The notes below the pieces were generated by a model. That model searched no databases and was not told the DNA's origin. It saw only the letters and a list, made by a program, of their open reading frames with translations. From JBBATK01 sp044224515 (GTDB lineage: Bacteria > Bacteroidota > Ignavibacteria > Kapaibacteriales > NICIL-2): a DNA stretch of 64,000 nucleotides. Each line of letters begins with the position of its first letter. Position 1 is the stretch's first letter. This document shows positions 25,457 to 35,059 of the stretch, one piece after another. The position numbers and the translations under genes were made by a program. The DNA is taken from NCBI GenBank assembly GCA_044224515.1, contig JBGAKH010000003.1, positions 248,001 to 312,000 of the forward strand, given 5' to 3'.

Positions 25457-26305
25457 CTACTTCACTCCGGGCTTCTGTTGATGTTGTTGCTGAGCGTGCT
25501 GGTTCGCCGAATCGATACGGGCAGCCACTTCACAGACAGCATTGCTGGCGATATGGTGTACTTGTTCGGCTTGGGAAGGGCTAATCGCTGCGTTGTTCCC
25601 AATATTGTCGAGCACGTACTCGATATCCGTAATCAGCTTTTGAATTTCAGGGTTGTTTTGCGATTTCATCTTCAGCGCGGAGGCCTCTTTCAGAAGCTCC
25701 TTCGCGATCTGACGATTTGGTAACTGCTGTTGAATGGGCAGACACTTCTCGCAGGCAACTTCGTGGTCAACCGAGGTTGCAAAATAGATTTGCGAGCGAC
25801 GCAGGAAGTCCGAGACCTGTCGGCTTGCCGTCAACAGCGGAGCTCCGTTGGCGACAGTATCGACCGAGGCGGCAACCGTTTGCGGTGAAACCGAAGCCGG
25901 CGTGTTTTGCAGTTGTGATCCGATATAGATTCCAATTACCATGAAGGCCAGACCGCCGGCCAATGCATAGCCGATATTTTGTGGACTCAGGAAAAGCTCA
26001 CGCAAGGTTGCCCACAGCGAGCGAGTTTCACGATCCTGGACAGAATGTGTACGCGGACGAAGATCTTCTGCTCGAATGGTCGCATTCAAGATAGAGCGTT
26101 CCAGACGATCAAGCACAGCTGCATCAGGCTCCGGAGCATCCGTGAGCTTAACTCGTTCAAATGACTCTCGAAATGCGTCAAAGCGCTGACGAAGAGCGGC
26201 ATCGCCGGCCAGAGCGGTATCAAGCGTTTTCTGCTCTTCTGAAGAGAGTTCGCCATAATACGAGAGGATGATGAGTTCGTCTAAAGGGGTATCAGTATTC
26301 TTCAT
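25457..26305 (-). CDS. Single-pass anti-sigma factor
   Basis: A 282-residue protein starting 47 bases after the ECF sigma gene. Residues 1-100 are acidic and helical (DELIILSYYGELSSEEQKTLDTALAGD), the look of the sigma-binding domain of zinc-less anti-sigma factors. Residues 111-130 form one membrane helix and the rest lies outside. The periplasmic part contains a CEKC pair (near 180) and HH/CE residues before a Gln/His-rich tail, possible redox or metal sites. AAGGA five bases before the second of two ATGs decides the start at 26305. It should hold the sigma factor encoded at 26353 at the membrane until an envelope signal releases it. Confidence 0.78.
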   Translation of the reverse strand: MKNTDTPLDELIILSYYGELSSEEQKTLDTALAGDAALRQRFDAFRESFERVKLTDAPEPDAAVLDRLERSILNATIRAEDLRPRTHSVQDRETRSLWATLRELFLSPQNIGYALAGGLAFMVIGIYIGSQLQNTPASVSPQTVAASVDTVANGAPLLTASRQVSDFLRRSQIYFATSVDHEVACEKCLPIQQQLPNRQIAKELLKEASALKMKSQNNPEIQKLITDIEYVLDNIGNNAAISPSQAEQVHHIASNAVCEVAARIDSANQHAQQQHQQKPGVK

Positions 26306-26352
26306 ACGCATCCTTGTTCGGAGTCAGAGTCGGGGAACGCCGGTCCGGTTGT

Positions 26353-26943
26353 TTAAATATCTTCTTTATAGAACGACAGTTTCTTTTGCAGGTTGTGAAT
26401 GGCACGAAACAGGAGCACTTTCACGGTGCCTTCCGAGTTGCCAAGTTGTTCGGCAATCTCTTTGAGTGGCAAGTCATGATAGTGCCGCAAAATGAACACG
26501 GTGCGCTGTGATGCGCTGAGTTCATGGAGTGCAGCCTGTAGGTGCTCGTCAATCACACGTTGCGAAAGAACATGTTCGGGATTAACCATGGAATACGACA
26601 TTCCGTCGTTAATCACTTCATCGTCAAACTGTTTACCTGTCTTAGACGCTTCGTACGACAGCGTCCTCGTGCGATTGATGAAAGTGTTCACCGTGATACG
26701 GTAAAGCCAAGTGCTGAGCTTGGAATCACCGCGGAACTTCTCCAATGCTTTGTAGACACGAATGAAAACGTCTTGCGTGATGTCTTCCGCATCGTCATGG
26801 TCGCGACTCAGGTCTAAGGCAAGCTGATATACCTGTTTCTTGAAGGTCCGGACAATGTCTGTGAACACCTCCGGATCCTGCGCCAAAATGCGCTCAACGA
26901 ACTCACGGTCGTTTTCATGTGATCCAAAACTTCGCGAAGCCAT
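26353..26943 (-). CDS. ECF-type RNA polymerase sigma factor
   Basis: A 196-residue extracytoplasmic-function sigma factor. Region 2 is clear (YQLALDLSRDHDDAEDITQDVFIRVYKALEKF, then STWLYRITVNTFINR) and so is the region 4 helix-turn-helix (SASQRTVFILRHYHDLPLKEIAEQLGNSEGTVKVLLFRA). The ATG at 26943 is preferred over a TTG 27 codons upstream. The anti-sigma gene follows after 47 bases, then the DUF1573 gene, so the group looks like an envelope-stress module. The related protein at 53059 is a separate ECF factor with a different partner. Confidence 0.93.
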   Translation of the reverse strand: MASRSFGSHENDREFVERILAQDPEVFTDIVRTFKKQVYQLALDLSRDHDDAEDITQDVFIRVYKALEKFRGDSKLSTWLYRITVNTFINRTRTLSYEASKTGKQFDDEVINDGMSYSMVNPEHVLSQRVIDEHLQAALHELSASQRTVFILRHYHDLPLKEIAEQLGNSEGTVKVLLFRAIHNLQKKLSFYKEDI

Positions 26944-27116
26944 AGACGCTGTGAAGGAGGTGAAAGGTTGACAGAGTTTCTGCTCTTTTCTCGTAAAAAC
27001 ACAAAAAAAGGTGGTCTTTAACAAGAAGATCTCGAAAATAGGGGATTTTCGAGGAATGGTAATAGGGTTGAGATTTAGTAGCTATAAGAGCGCAGTTTTT
27101 GTCTAGGGGCGCGCTT

Positions 27117-28583
27117 CTATCTCAAGATGCTAAGAGGTCGTACGCCTCGGCTGTTGTGTGTGCTGAGAAGCAGCATGTAGGTGCCGCTCGGCAAGGCTGA
27201 AATGTCTATGCTTTGATTCGCTTGGTCGACCACATCGGTCGACAGAAAACGTCTACCCAAAATGTCAACTATTTCAACGCGAGTGACGTTAGCGTTGCTG
27301 ATTCGCAAAGTGCCGGAGCCAATGCTAAGCTCTACTTCCGAATTAGGAATCTCAGTGTCAACTGAAGTAAAGCTCTTAAGAGAAACTATACTTCCGCCTC
27401 CACTCGAACCGAGCGCTTGAGTCCACGAGGCTGTAGAAACATCCGCTGCATAGACGAGTCTTCCCAACAAGCCACTCTTCAGTCTGTTTACACGGTCAAC
27501 CGAACCGAAGGTGAGGAACACTCTGTTATGTTCAGCGTCAGCATCAAACAAGCTGCAGACGACCTCGGGGTCATCCGACTCAAAACCAAGGGGAAGAGCG
27601 GCGCCTTGCGGGTATTGTAACTCAAAGGCGGCTGCGGCCAAAGGCATTGGAAGAGACGCACATAGCTCTTGGCGAGGCATCGAGGCGGCATGGTGAGGAA
27701 ACTCAGGCAAAACAGGTTCGTGGACCGATTGGATGTCGTTAGCGCTTCCGTTTTTAATGATACTGTGAAGATAGCCGAAGTTGATTTGCACGACAAGATT
27801 GTCACTCAACGTAACGTCCCCCGATCCGTCGCAGTCGGCGTAGGTTGCTTTGGAGCTATCCCAGACCAATGCCGGTTGCGCCATCCACAGCGTGCTGCTG
27901 GGGTCGCGATGATAGCCGCGAACGTTACTGGCACCCGAGCCTTGTTTCAAGTACGCTCCGACCGTCGTTGCGTCTCGCGAATCGACAACACCATTGTTGT
28001 CAGCGTCTCCCGGCCAGACTTTAACAAAGCCGTGAACTGTGACGTTGTAGGAGCTTGAACTGAGGCTAACGATGCGTCCACCGGAATCACTGCTAACAGC
28101 TTGGGCATGTACAAAGTTGAAGCTGATTGGGAGTGCATTGGGAGCATCCGGTCTGACGACGAAATCTAAGTGTACAGCGACCGGATTGTCTATGCCCGGG
28201 TCGGTGACGGCTGTGCCGGAAAGGGAACCGAGGTGGACTGAACCTTTGTCTGAGGCTGTGTCGGACAAATCATAAGCGAAGGTGCCTTGCAGTCCAAGAT
28301 CACGCGCTTTCCAATTCGAGAACACAACGTATTTGGCGGCATTATACTGAAGTTCAAAGCTCACACCGGTACAGTTCTTTACGCCACTAACGACGATATC
28401 CATCCCAAACATTTGGGTTGCTGTAATGAACGATGAACGACCGGTGTCCACATCGCTTCGTACGATGCGAATGCTTTGAGCGGGGCTGTATTGGCTTAGT
28501 AACAGGAGTGCGCAAGTCAGCACGCCGACAAGTGTCGAGAGGGACCCGCGTCGGGTTGTGTGTAAAGGCCGTTGTTCGTCCAT
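27117..28583 (-). CDS. Cohesin-like/dockerin-like secreted protein with T9SS sorting domain
   Basis: A 488-residue surface protein. The signal peptide ends near SPAQS (about 35). Residues about 40-180 are a cohesin-like beta domain (MDIVVSGVKNCTGVSFELQY). Next come two calcium-loop repeats of dockerin type: GDADNNGVVDSRD (about 190) and DCDGSGDVTLSDN (about 249). A second beta domain follows, then the C-terminal T9SS type A domain (VTRVEIVDILGRRFLSTD, SIDISALPSGTYMLLL, final SILR). Cohesin and dockerin usually sit on different proteins of a complex; here one chain has both, so it could self-associate or link to partners. The ATG at 28583 replaces a TTG five codons earlier. Confidence 0.85.
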   Translation of the reverse strand: MDEQRPLHTTRRGSLSTLVGVLTCALLLLSQYSPAQSIRIVRSDVDTGRSSFITATQMFGMDIVVSGVKNCTGVSFELQYNAAKYVVFSNWKARDLGLQGTFAYDLSDTASDKGSVHLGSLSGTAVTDPGIDNPVAVHLDFVVRPDAPNALPISFNFVHAQAVSSDSGGRIVSLSSSSYNVTVHGFVKVWPGDADNNGVVDSRDATTVGAYLKQGSGASNVRGYHRDPSSTLWMAQPALVWDSSKATYADCDGSGDVTLSDNLVVQINFGYLHSIIKNGSANDIQSVHEPVLPEFPHHAASMPRQELCASLPMPLAAAAFELQYPQGAALPLGFESDDPEVVCSLFDADAEHNRVFLTFGSVDRVNRLKSGLLGRLVYAADVSTASWTQALGSSGGGSIVSLKSFTSVDTEIPNSEVELSIGSGTLRISNANVTRVEIVDILGRRFLSTDVVDQANQSIDISALPSGTYMLLLSTHNSRGVRPLSILR

Positions 28584-28652
28584 GGTTTCGTTCGGCAACG
28601 TAGTGGTCTTCCGTGTACGGCAATCGCTATGCCAGTAATAAGTCGCTTAACA

Positions 28653-28686
28653 CAAAGGGCTTTAAACACATGCTTAAAGCCCTTTG
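28653..28686 (-). terminator. Hairpin terminator after nusB
   Basis: Perfect 13-base stem (CAAAGGGCTTTAA/TTAAAGCCCTTTG) with an eight-base loop, starting 11 bases past the nusB stop. The T tract is weak. Confidence 0.7.
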
Positions 28687-28696
28687 ACAAAATAAT

Positions 28697-29311
28697 CTAT
28701 GCCGGAATATCCGCAGCCTGAGCTTGATCTTCCAAATTACCGGAAGCCAATGTGCCCTCGGCAATGAGTTCGTCTCGAGCAGCATCCAATATTCCGTTAA
28801 TAAAAACACTGCTCTTCTCTGTAGAGTACATCTTTGCCAACTCTATTGCCTCATTGATGGTAATTCGAGGAACGATGTCGTCGAAGGTTTTCATCTCGGT
28901 AATGGCCATTCGAAGCAGCTGTCGGTCGATGAGGGCTATGCGCTCCAAATCCCAGTTCTTAGCGAGTCGCTCGATGCGTTCATCCAATGGACCAACATCG
29001 GCTAGGGTGTTGACGAGCAGTTTACGAGCAAAGACGATATCTTTTTCCCGCCAGGTGATGGGGGTGTCCGACTCCATTTCTTCGACTTCTTCAGCACGCA
29101 GGGGACGACCTTGTTCCTCGTGCGGTTCTTCACCCAGATTAAAGTCACGATAGAAGATGTGACTAAAAATTGAGCTTACATCGGATTCGCTCGCATCGTA
29201 AGCGCTCAACATTTGAACGACTTTCTCGCGTGCGAGTCGACGTGTTCCATCTACCGATCGAAGCTGACTCAGAGGAAAGGGATCTGCTGCAACGTTCTGC
29301 TGTTTACTCAT
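28697..29311 (-). CDS. nusB: Transcription antitermination factor NusB
   Basis: A 204-residue NusB. The RNA-binding start RRLAREKVVQMLSAYD and the helical core ITWREKDIVFARKLLVNTLADVGPLDERI, LERIALIDRQLLRMAITEM, PRITINEAIELAKMYSTEKSSVFINGILD are the family pattern. Together with NusA, NusE and NusG it prevents early termination in rRNA operons. About 50 extra residues (an acidic insert near 60-85 and a C-terminal tail) make it longer than the E. coli protein, as is common in this phylum. It is flanked by hairpin terminators on both sides, so it is probably a single-gene transcript. Confidence 0.92.
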   Translation of the reverse strand: MSKQQNVAADPFPLSQLRSVDGTRRLAREKVVQMLSAYDASESDVSSIFSHIFYRDFNLGEEPHEEQGRPLRAEEVEEMESDTPITWREKDIVFARKLLVNTLADVGPLDERIERLAKNWDLERIALIDRQLLRMAITEMKTFDDIVPRITINEAIELAKMYSTEKSSVFINGILDAARDELIAEGTLASGNLEDQAQAADIPA

Positions 29312-29414
29312 ATGTCAATGGTCAAGGGGCGTTGGTCACTGCTTGCATGGCAAGCGTATTTTCGACAAATCAAAAAAACAAAAAGACAGCTCTTGAGAGC
29401 CGTTGTACAATATA

Positions 29415-29443
29415 GCAACGCACAGCCAAAGGCTGTGCGTTGC
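29415..29443 (-). terminator. Hairpin terminator after the amino-acid dehydrogenase gene
   Basis: Perfect 13-base stem GCAACGCACAGCC/GGCTGTGCGTTGC with a three-base loop. On the minus strand it is followed by TATATTGT rather than a pure T run. Confidence 0.75.
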
Positions 29444-29505
29444 AAAGAGGTCTATTGAGAATCTGCCGCAGAATCGAAGGAAATTCGTCTGCAGCGGAGG
29501 CAGTC

Positions 29506-30591
29506 TTAGTGTCCACCGCGAATATTCGGTACACCGCTGAAGCCACCGTGAATGTGACGAACCTTTGCTATGCGTTCTTCTGCAATGCGGTTCGATGCGT
29601 CTACAGTCAAGATGTTGTTCTCTTTGGCTTGCGTGAAGATGCGTACTAGCACATCGTAAATGTTCTCGACCTTGCGGGTTACCTGCTCGGTAGACCAGCC
29701 TTCGATTTCAGAGCTCACATTGATCAAACCACCGGCGTTGATAACATAGTCCGGAGCGTAGAGAATGTTGCGCGCCTTCAAGGCTTCACCGTGCTTGCGT
29801 TCGTCTTTGAGCTGATTGTTGGCACCACCGGCTACCACTGCGCACTTGAGTTGTGGCAATGTGTCGTCATTGATGATTGCACCCAATGCGTTTGGAGAAA
29901 AGATGTCGCAATCAAAAGCATAGACATCATCCGGTTTAATATACTCAGCTCCACTCTCTGCCGCCAGGGCGCGGGCTTTGTCTTCGAAGATGTCGGTGAC
30001 AAACACGGTAGCGCCGTCTTTTACCAAATGGTGGGTAAGGTGCTTTGCAACATTGCCGGCACCTTGAACGACGATGCGCTTTTTCGCCAAATTGTCGCTA
30101 CCAAATTGTGAGTGTGCAGCTGCTTTTACGCCACAATACACACCTAATGCGGTAAAAGGTGAGGGATCACCGCTGCCTGAGTTTCCACCAACGCCGGTAA
30201 CGAAGCGCGTTTCCATTCTAATGTATTCCATATCCTGAACGGATGTACCAACGTCTTCGGCTGTGATATAGCGGCCGTGCAAGGTTTCGACAAATCGACC
30301 ATAGGCACGGAACAATTCTTCAGTTTTTTGTGAGCGTGAATCGCCAAGAATGACGGCTTTGCCACCTCCTAAGTTTAAACCGGCTACGGCTGCCTTATAG
30401 GTCATGCCGCGAGATAGACGGAGCGCGTCGGTCAATGCCTCGGCATCGCTGGCATATTGCCACATACGTGTGCCGCCCAAAGCCGGACCAAGTGTGGTGT
30501 CATGAATTCCAATAATGGCACGAAGGCCGCTCTTTGGGTCCGAGCAGAAGACTACCTGCTCATGTCCGTATGAATCAAGATCTAGAAACAT
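29506..30591 (-). CDS. Leucine/valine/phenylalanine-type NAD-dependent amino-acid dehydrogenase
   Basis: A 361-residue Glu/Leu/Phe/Val dehydrogenase. The N-terminal catalytic domain has TTLGPALGGTRMW, K66 and K78 (TYKAAVAGLNLGGGKAV; K78 is the catalytic lysine, about K80 in leucine dehydrogenase) and VGTSVQDMEYI. The NAD domain has GAGNVAKHL. Length and the GPALGGTRMW start indicate the leucine dehydrogenase group, which reversibly deaminates branched-chain amino acids to 2-oxo acids and ammonia; phenylalanine cannot be excluded. The ATG at 30591 matches the family start; the 33 codons upstream look non-coding. Ends at a hairpin terminator, monocistronic. Confidence 0.9.
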   Translation of the reverse strand: MFLDLDSYGHEQVVFCSDPKSGLRAIIGIHDTTLGPALGGTRMWQYASDAEALTDALRLSRGMTYKAAVAGLNLGGGKAVILGDSRSQKTEELFRAYGRFVETLHGRYITAEDVGTSVQDMEYIRMETRFVTGVGGNSGSGDPSPFTALGVYCGVKAAAHSQFGSDNLAKKRIVVQGAGNVAKHLTHHLVKDGATVFVTDIFEDKARALAAESGAEYIKPDDVYAFDCDIFSPNALGAIINDDTLPQLKCAVVAGGANNQLKDERKHGEALKARNILYAPDYVINAGGLINVSSEIEGWSTEQVTRKVENIYDVLVRIFTQAKENNILTVDASNRIAEERIAKVRHIHGGFSGVPNIRGGH

Positions 30592-30831
30592 GATTTGTGC
30601 AATGAATGGGTGAACAATCGTATCAGTCTGCCTCCGCCTCTCATACAGCGAAAAGCATCTGATGGTGAGCGGTGTCCAACGATGGAGCACAGTGCCAAGG
30701 TCGGAAATCCGAATACAAAGATACGCGGAAAAAGACTACATGCACCGAATTCTGGGACGGTGGAAAAGCTGCGCGGGAGTGTATACAAGGTGCTCGTAAG
30801 CTGACCAAAACCTTGACTTTGTTTAAACCTA
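30592..30831. other. Divergent intergenic region
   Basis: No gene seen on either strand. It separates the dehydrogenase from the large T9SS protein; the promoter of the dehydrogenase should be here but no clear match was found. Confidence 0.5.
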
Positions 30832-30859
30832 TTGAGATTGACCATTCGCGCTGTATTTT
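30832..30859 (+). promoter_or_regulatory. Candidate promoter of the 1383-residue T9SS protein
   Basis: TTG at 30832-30834, 19 bases, TATTTT at 30854-30859; about 40-base leader. Same geometry as the candidate tRNA-Glu promoter. Confidence 0.4.
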
Positions 30860-30907
30860 ATCCGGCACACAGGTCTTGGGTGATTCATCACACGTTCTCC
30901 TCCTCCT

Positions 30908-33900
30908 ATGCAAGCCATTGTTTTCAGACTACAACTGGTAAGCGTTCTGGCGTTCTGCGCTCTAAACCTGGTGTGGACTTCTGAAACGCAGGCGCAGCAA
31001 ACGACAAAGGGCCGAGATTTCTATGTGGCTTTTCTTCCGAATTGGCATGGTGGTATAAATGCCTTAGACTCCGTTCATGTGTTTATTGCCGCGGAACAAG
31101 CCACAACAGGGACGGTGAGCTACAGCGATGGCTTCTTTTCTATCAATCGAAACTTCACTCTTAATGCCGGTCAAGTGTACGACCTTGCAGTGTCATGGCT
31201 CGACGGTGAAATGACGGGCTATAATCTTGGCTTCGGCTACGCCTCGCCAAATGACAACGAGCTCGTGACGAGTCGCAGCTTTCATGTGCAGACGAACCAG
31301 GACGTATCAGTCTATGCCATGAATCAAGCTGTCACAACGGCAGACGCAGCAGTGGTTTACCCCGTGGCAGCCCTAGGGACGGAGTACATGGTACTTAGTT
31401 ATAAGGCAGATGGGAGAACGAATAACGGACAGATCAACACGAGTTATACACCTTCGGAATTCTGCATTGTAGCGACGCAGGACAATACTGTTGTGACGGT
31501 TATTCCCTCTGTCCCGACGTCGGAAAGCGGTATGGCCCCGAAGTCCGTTCGTCTAGACAAAGGCGAAACCTGGCTCTGTCAGTCGGACTATTCAACCGTG
31601 CAGCTGAATTACGACTTGAGTGGTACCCGCATAACAAGCACTGCACCCATTGCCGTTTTCAGCGGTCACCAGCGTGCAACGGTTCCGGTTGAACGTATAG
31701 CGACTGCGTTTTCACGTGACCATCTGTATGAGCAGATGCCGCCTGTCAACGTCTGGGGTATGAACTACATTATTACCCCTGTCGCGCGACCCAGTGGCTA
31801 CGCGCAAATTCCGGGCGTGCAGGATCTCTACCGTGTTCTGGCGGCTAACAACGGGACGGAAGTACGATTTAATGGTGTCGTCGTAGCTACTCTCTCGCGC
31901 GGACAATTGTATGAGGCACCGCTGACAAGTGCCGGACTCCTCAGTGCTTCAGACCGTGTCCTTGTTGCCATCATTAAGCAGACGCACTCAGACCAGGTTA
32001 ATAACACCCGGGTCGGTGATCCATTTATGATGATCGTACCACCCCGCTCTCAGTACTTGAAGAAGTACACCTTTGTCAATACCCAAGTAGGGGGAGCCTA
32101 CCTTGAGCAATACACAACCATCATTACTGCCGCGAACAATACGGCCAAACTGCGATTGGACGGTAGCTTCTTTGATGCAAACTGGCAAGCGATTCCAAAT
32201 ACATGCTATGCGTACGCTCACGTGCGGATGACACCCGGCGCGCACACATTGGAGAGTCCTTTGTTGGTTGGACTCTATGTCTATGGCTACGGACAAGCTC
32301 TTTCCTATGGCTACGTAGGTGGTATGGCATTCGTGCCAGACCTTGGAAACGATGAAGTAACTGCGGGACCGGATCAGAATATCTGCATCGGCGATTCGGT
32401 GACGATTAAGATGAACGGCAGAATCCAGACAGGTTCTTGGACCTCTGCCACACCAGGAGTCAGCGCACCCTGTTCAAATTGTCGACAGTTCTCGCTTGCT
32501 CCGTTGAAGGACGTACGTTATGTCTTGACTGCGACCGATTCTCTTGGTTGCGAGATCGTTGATACGGTAAATGTGATTGTGAATGAGCTTCCTGATGTGA
32601 TGATTCGTCCGGACAGCATTCTCTGTACCGACAATCCAACGATGCTTCGGGCTCAAGGGCGCTTTCAAAGCGCAATATGGACACCTTCCATAGGCTTGTC
32701 CTGCACCAATTGTCCAAACCCCATCGCGACTCCCACAAAGAACATGCGCTACTACGTAACGGTTCACAATGGGTCCTCGCCGCGCTGTGTTGCAACGGAT
32801 TCGATCGACATCATATTTCGTCCGGGACTCGCGAATGCACTCCCGAAGTACGATACGATTTGTCGAGGAGATAGCGCCTTCTTTCATGTAAACTATGGTG
32901 GCTCTTTGCGATGGACACCGACAACGAATATCAACTGTGCAGTGTGTGATTCCGTGTGGATCCATCCACCTGTGACAACGACCTATACAGTAACCGGCGA
33001 TTCATCTATCTGCACCACCCAAGCACAAGTAACTGTTGTGGTGGTGAATCCGCCAAACGTTCAAATTCCCCACGACATTAGTGTTTGTAAAGGACAGAGT
33101 GCAATCTTGAATGCAGTTAGCAACGCTAGTTCGTTCACATGGTCTCCGCCGACCTTCTTATCGTCGACCAGCTCTGCTCAAGTTCAGACGACTCCCGACT
33201 CCGATATCGTGTACACCTTGCGTACGCGCTCGGCGATCAACTCCTGTGAGTCGGTTGATACCGTCCATGTACATGTAATTCCCACGCCAACCATAGATGT
33301 CGCACCGACGGACACGTCCATCTGCAGTTCAGATCGTATCCGTCTTCACTTGGGTGTGAGCGGTGCCGATAGCATAGCATGGACGCCGTCTACCGGATTG
33401 AGTTGTACCGACTGTGCCGATCCCTATGTTCAACTAAGCTCCGACCAGCGCTACACAGTGAGCGCGATCATTAAGGGCGGTTGTTCGGTTGATCGCAGCT
33501 TCATGGTTCATGTTGTCCCCGGACCACAGCTCTTGCTGTCTACGAAAACTCTAAAGCTATGCCAAGGCGATATCGCTCACTTTGATCTTCAATCAAACGC
33601 ATCGGTACAATGGAGTCCCTCAGTGGGATTAAGCTGTACAGACTGTCTTAGTCCCCGGTTTACAGCTTCCGACACCGGACGATATGTCTATATGGTGCGG
33701 GCATCGACAGCAAATGGATGTACGGCCTTTGACTCGGTTGTTGTCCACGTTATGGCGCTTCCGACCGATACTGTAAGCCTTGTGCCTGATACCTTGTGTG
33801 CGAACTCCGGACCGGCTCGTGTTCGTGTGCATGCCGCAAAAGGGGGCACGCGGTATCGCTGGGAGAATGCCCCGGGTTTGAGTTGTGATACTTGCGCGGA

Positions 33901-35059
33901 GCCAACACTTGAGCCGGCGCAGAGCACCGTATACCGCGTGCATATCACGACGAGCGAGGGATGTGTGAAGACACTAGACTTACCGCTAAGCGTTGTTCCT
34001 TGTCAACGTCGCCTGCAACTGTTGAGTCCGGGTGCTGAAATCGGAAGCGCATGCGATGCACATCGTGTGTACTTCAGCATTCAAAACGTTGGTGATGCAT
34101 TGATGAAGGTTGATACGGTCTATGCAGAGACACTGAATGGTCTTCGTGCAGAGCTCGACAGTGCCATGAACTTCCCGGTCAATCTCAGTGCTGGGCAACT
34201 CTTGAGCGTTCCTGTACTCCTGAGTCCGAATCAAGTTGGACAACTCAGCGCGCGAATGGCTGTCCAGAGCAATGCTTCGTCGAGTGGTTTAGATACTCTA
34301 AGCTATACCGACCTGCTTCTCGAATCGCAGCGCTATGGTTTAAACTTGGACGTAGAATCCAATAGCACACATCCGGGTGACGTAATTGTTGTTCCGATTT
34401 CGTTGCGCTCTAATCAGTGGCCGCAAACACACGTACATGCGGTCGACTTCAGACTGCGATATCCATCGCAAAGCATGACCTTCATGAAATCAGTCAGCGT
34501 GATTTCGGCCTTAGCATCCAAAGGTTGGACCGTTAGTGCCGATGACGAGTTAAGTCAAAATGGTGTGAGTAGCGTGGTGTTTCATGCACGAGGGGATTCC
34601 GCACTTAACGCCAACGGTCTCTTTGTGTATCCTCGTTTTCAAACATTTGTATCGCAGGCGTCGAGTTTTGATGTCAGTATCGACAGTGTGTGGTTTCCTT
34701 TGGAGCAGATCTGTATGCAGGGAAGTTCTACTCCCGCTACGATTGAGTTGAGTGGTTGTGCATATAACCTACGCGCGGTGCAGGGCGTTTCGACTTCGTT
34801 TGTTCTACACGCCATCGACCCAAATCCTTTCGTCGGAGATATTATTCGTCTGCGCTATGCACTAAGCTATGACTGTCACACCGACCTTCGTCTTGTGGAC
34901 GCTCTGGGCCGCACGATACGTCCGCTCGTCAATACTCTACAAGCAGCCGGCGAATATTCATTGACCGTGTCAGCGGGCGAACTCAGCGACGGAATCTATC
35001 ACTGCATTCTCAGTACTCCGGAAGCACACCTCGTACGCAGCTTCGTCATTCATCGTTAA
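30908..35059 (+). CDS. Giant T9SS surface protein: IgGFc-like domain, CxxC Ig-like repeats, sorting domain
   Basis: A 1383-residue secreted protein. Signal peptide to TQAQ (about 29). IgGFc-binding-like domain about 35-480, opening GRDFYVAFLPNW and closing LYVYGYGQALSYGY. From about 485 to 1015 come roughly 80-residue Ig-like units, most with a Cys-x-x-Cys in a motif like WTPSTGLSCTDC followed by a Pro-rich strand and a tyrosine strand (YTVS, YVLT). Residues 1015-1290 are two further beta domains. The C-terminus (IDPNPFVGDIIRLRY, LVDALGRTIRPL, SDGIYHCIL, final VIHR) is a T9SS type A sorting domain, so it is released or anchored at the surface. The likely role is adhesive or structural. It is the larger relative of the protein at 5808. 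Confidence 0.9.
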   Translation: MQAIVFRLQLVSVLAFCALNLVWTSETQAQQTTKGRDFYVAFLPNWHGGINALDSVHVFIAAEQATTGTVSYSDGFFSINRNFTLNAGQVYDLAVSWLDGEMTGYNLGFGYASPNDNELVTSRSFHVQTNQDVSVYAMNQAVTTADAAVVYPVAALGTEYMVLSYKADGRTNNGQINTSYTPSEFCIVATQDNTVVTVIPSVPTSESGMAPKSVRLDKGETWLCQSDYSTVQLNYDLSGTRITSTAPIAVFSGHQRATVPVERIATAFSRDHLYEQMPPVNVWGMNYIITPVARPSGYAQIPGVQDLYRVLAANNGTEVRFNGVVVATLSRGQLYEAPLTSAGLLSASDRVLVAIIKQTHSDQVNNTRVGDPFMMIVPPRSQYLKKYTFVNTQVGGAYLEQYTTIITAANNTAKLRLDGSFFDANWQAIPNTCYAYAHVRMTPGAHTLESPLLVGLYVYGYGQALSYGYVGGMAFVPDLGNDEVTAGPDQNICIGDSVTIKMNGRIQTGSWTSATPGVSAPCSNCRQFSLAPLKDVRYVLTATDSLGCEIVDTVNVIVNELPDVMIRPDSILCTDNPTMLRAQGRFQSAIWTPSIGLSCTNCPNPIATPTKNMRYYVTVHNGSSPRCVATDSIDIIFRPGLANALPKYDTICRGDSAFFHVNYGGSLRWTPTTNINCAVCDSVWIHPPVTTTYTVTGDSSICTTQAQVTVVVVNPPNVQIPHDISVCKGQSAILNAVSNASSFTWSPPTFLSSTSSAQVQTTPDSDIVYTLRTRSAINSCESVDTVHVHVIPTPTIDVAPTDTSICSSDRIRLHLGVSGADSIAWTPSTGLSCTDCADPYVQLSSDQRYTVSAIIKGGCSVDRSFMVHVVPGPQLLLSTKTLKLCQGDIAHFDLQSNASVQWSPSVGLSCTDCLSPRFTASDTGRYVYMVRASTANGCTAFDSVVVHVMALPTDTVSLVPDTLCANSGPARVRVHAAKGGTRYRWENAPGLSCDTCAEPTLEPAQSTVYRVHITTSEGCVKTLDLPLSVVPCQRRLQLLSPGAEIGSACDAHRVYFSIQNVGDALMKVDTVYAETLNGLRAELDSAMNFPVNLSAGQLLSVPVLLSPNQVGQLSARMAVQSNASSSGLDTLSYTDLLLESQRYGLNLDVESNSTHPGDVIVVPISLRSNQWPQTHVHAVDFRLRYPSQSMTFMKSVSVISALASKGWTVSADDELSQNGVSSVVFHARGDSALNANGLFVYPRFQTFVSQASSFDVSIDSVWFPLEQICMQGSSTPATIELSGCAYNLRAVQGVSTSFVLHAIDPNPFVGDIIRLRYALSYDCHTDLRLVDALGRTIRPLVNTLQAAGEYSLTVSAGELSDGIYHCILSTPEAHLVRSFVIHR
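32440..33915 (+). repeat. Protein-level Ig-like repeat array with conserved CxxC
   Basis: Cys-x-x-Cys motifs encoded near residues 520, 597, 674, 831, 908 and 991 (CSNC, CTNC, CAVC, CTDC, CTDC, CDTC) at steps of about 77-83 residues. One unit near 736 lacks the pair, giving a double step. The DNA is not a tandem nucleotide repeat; the units have diverged. Confidence 0.75.
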
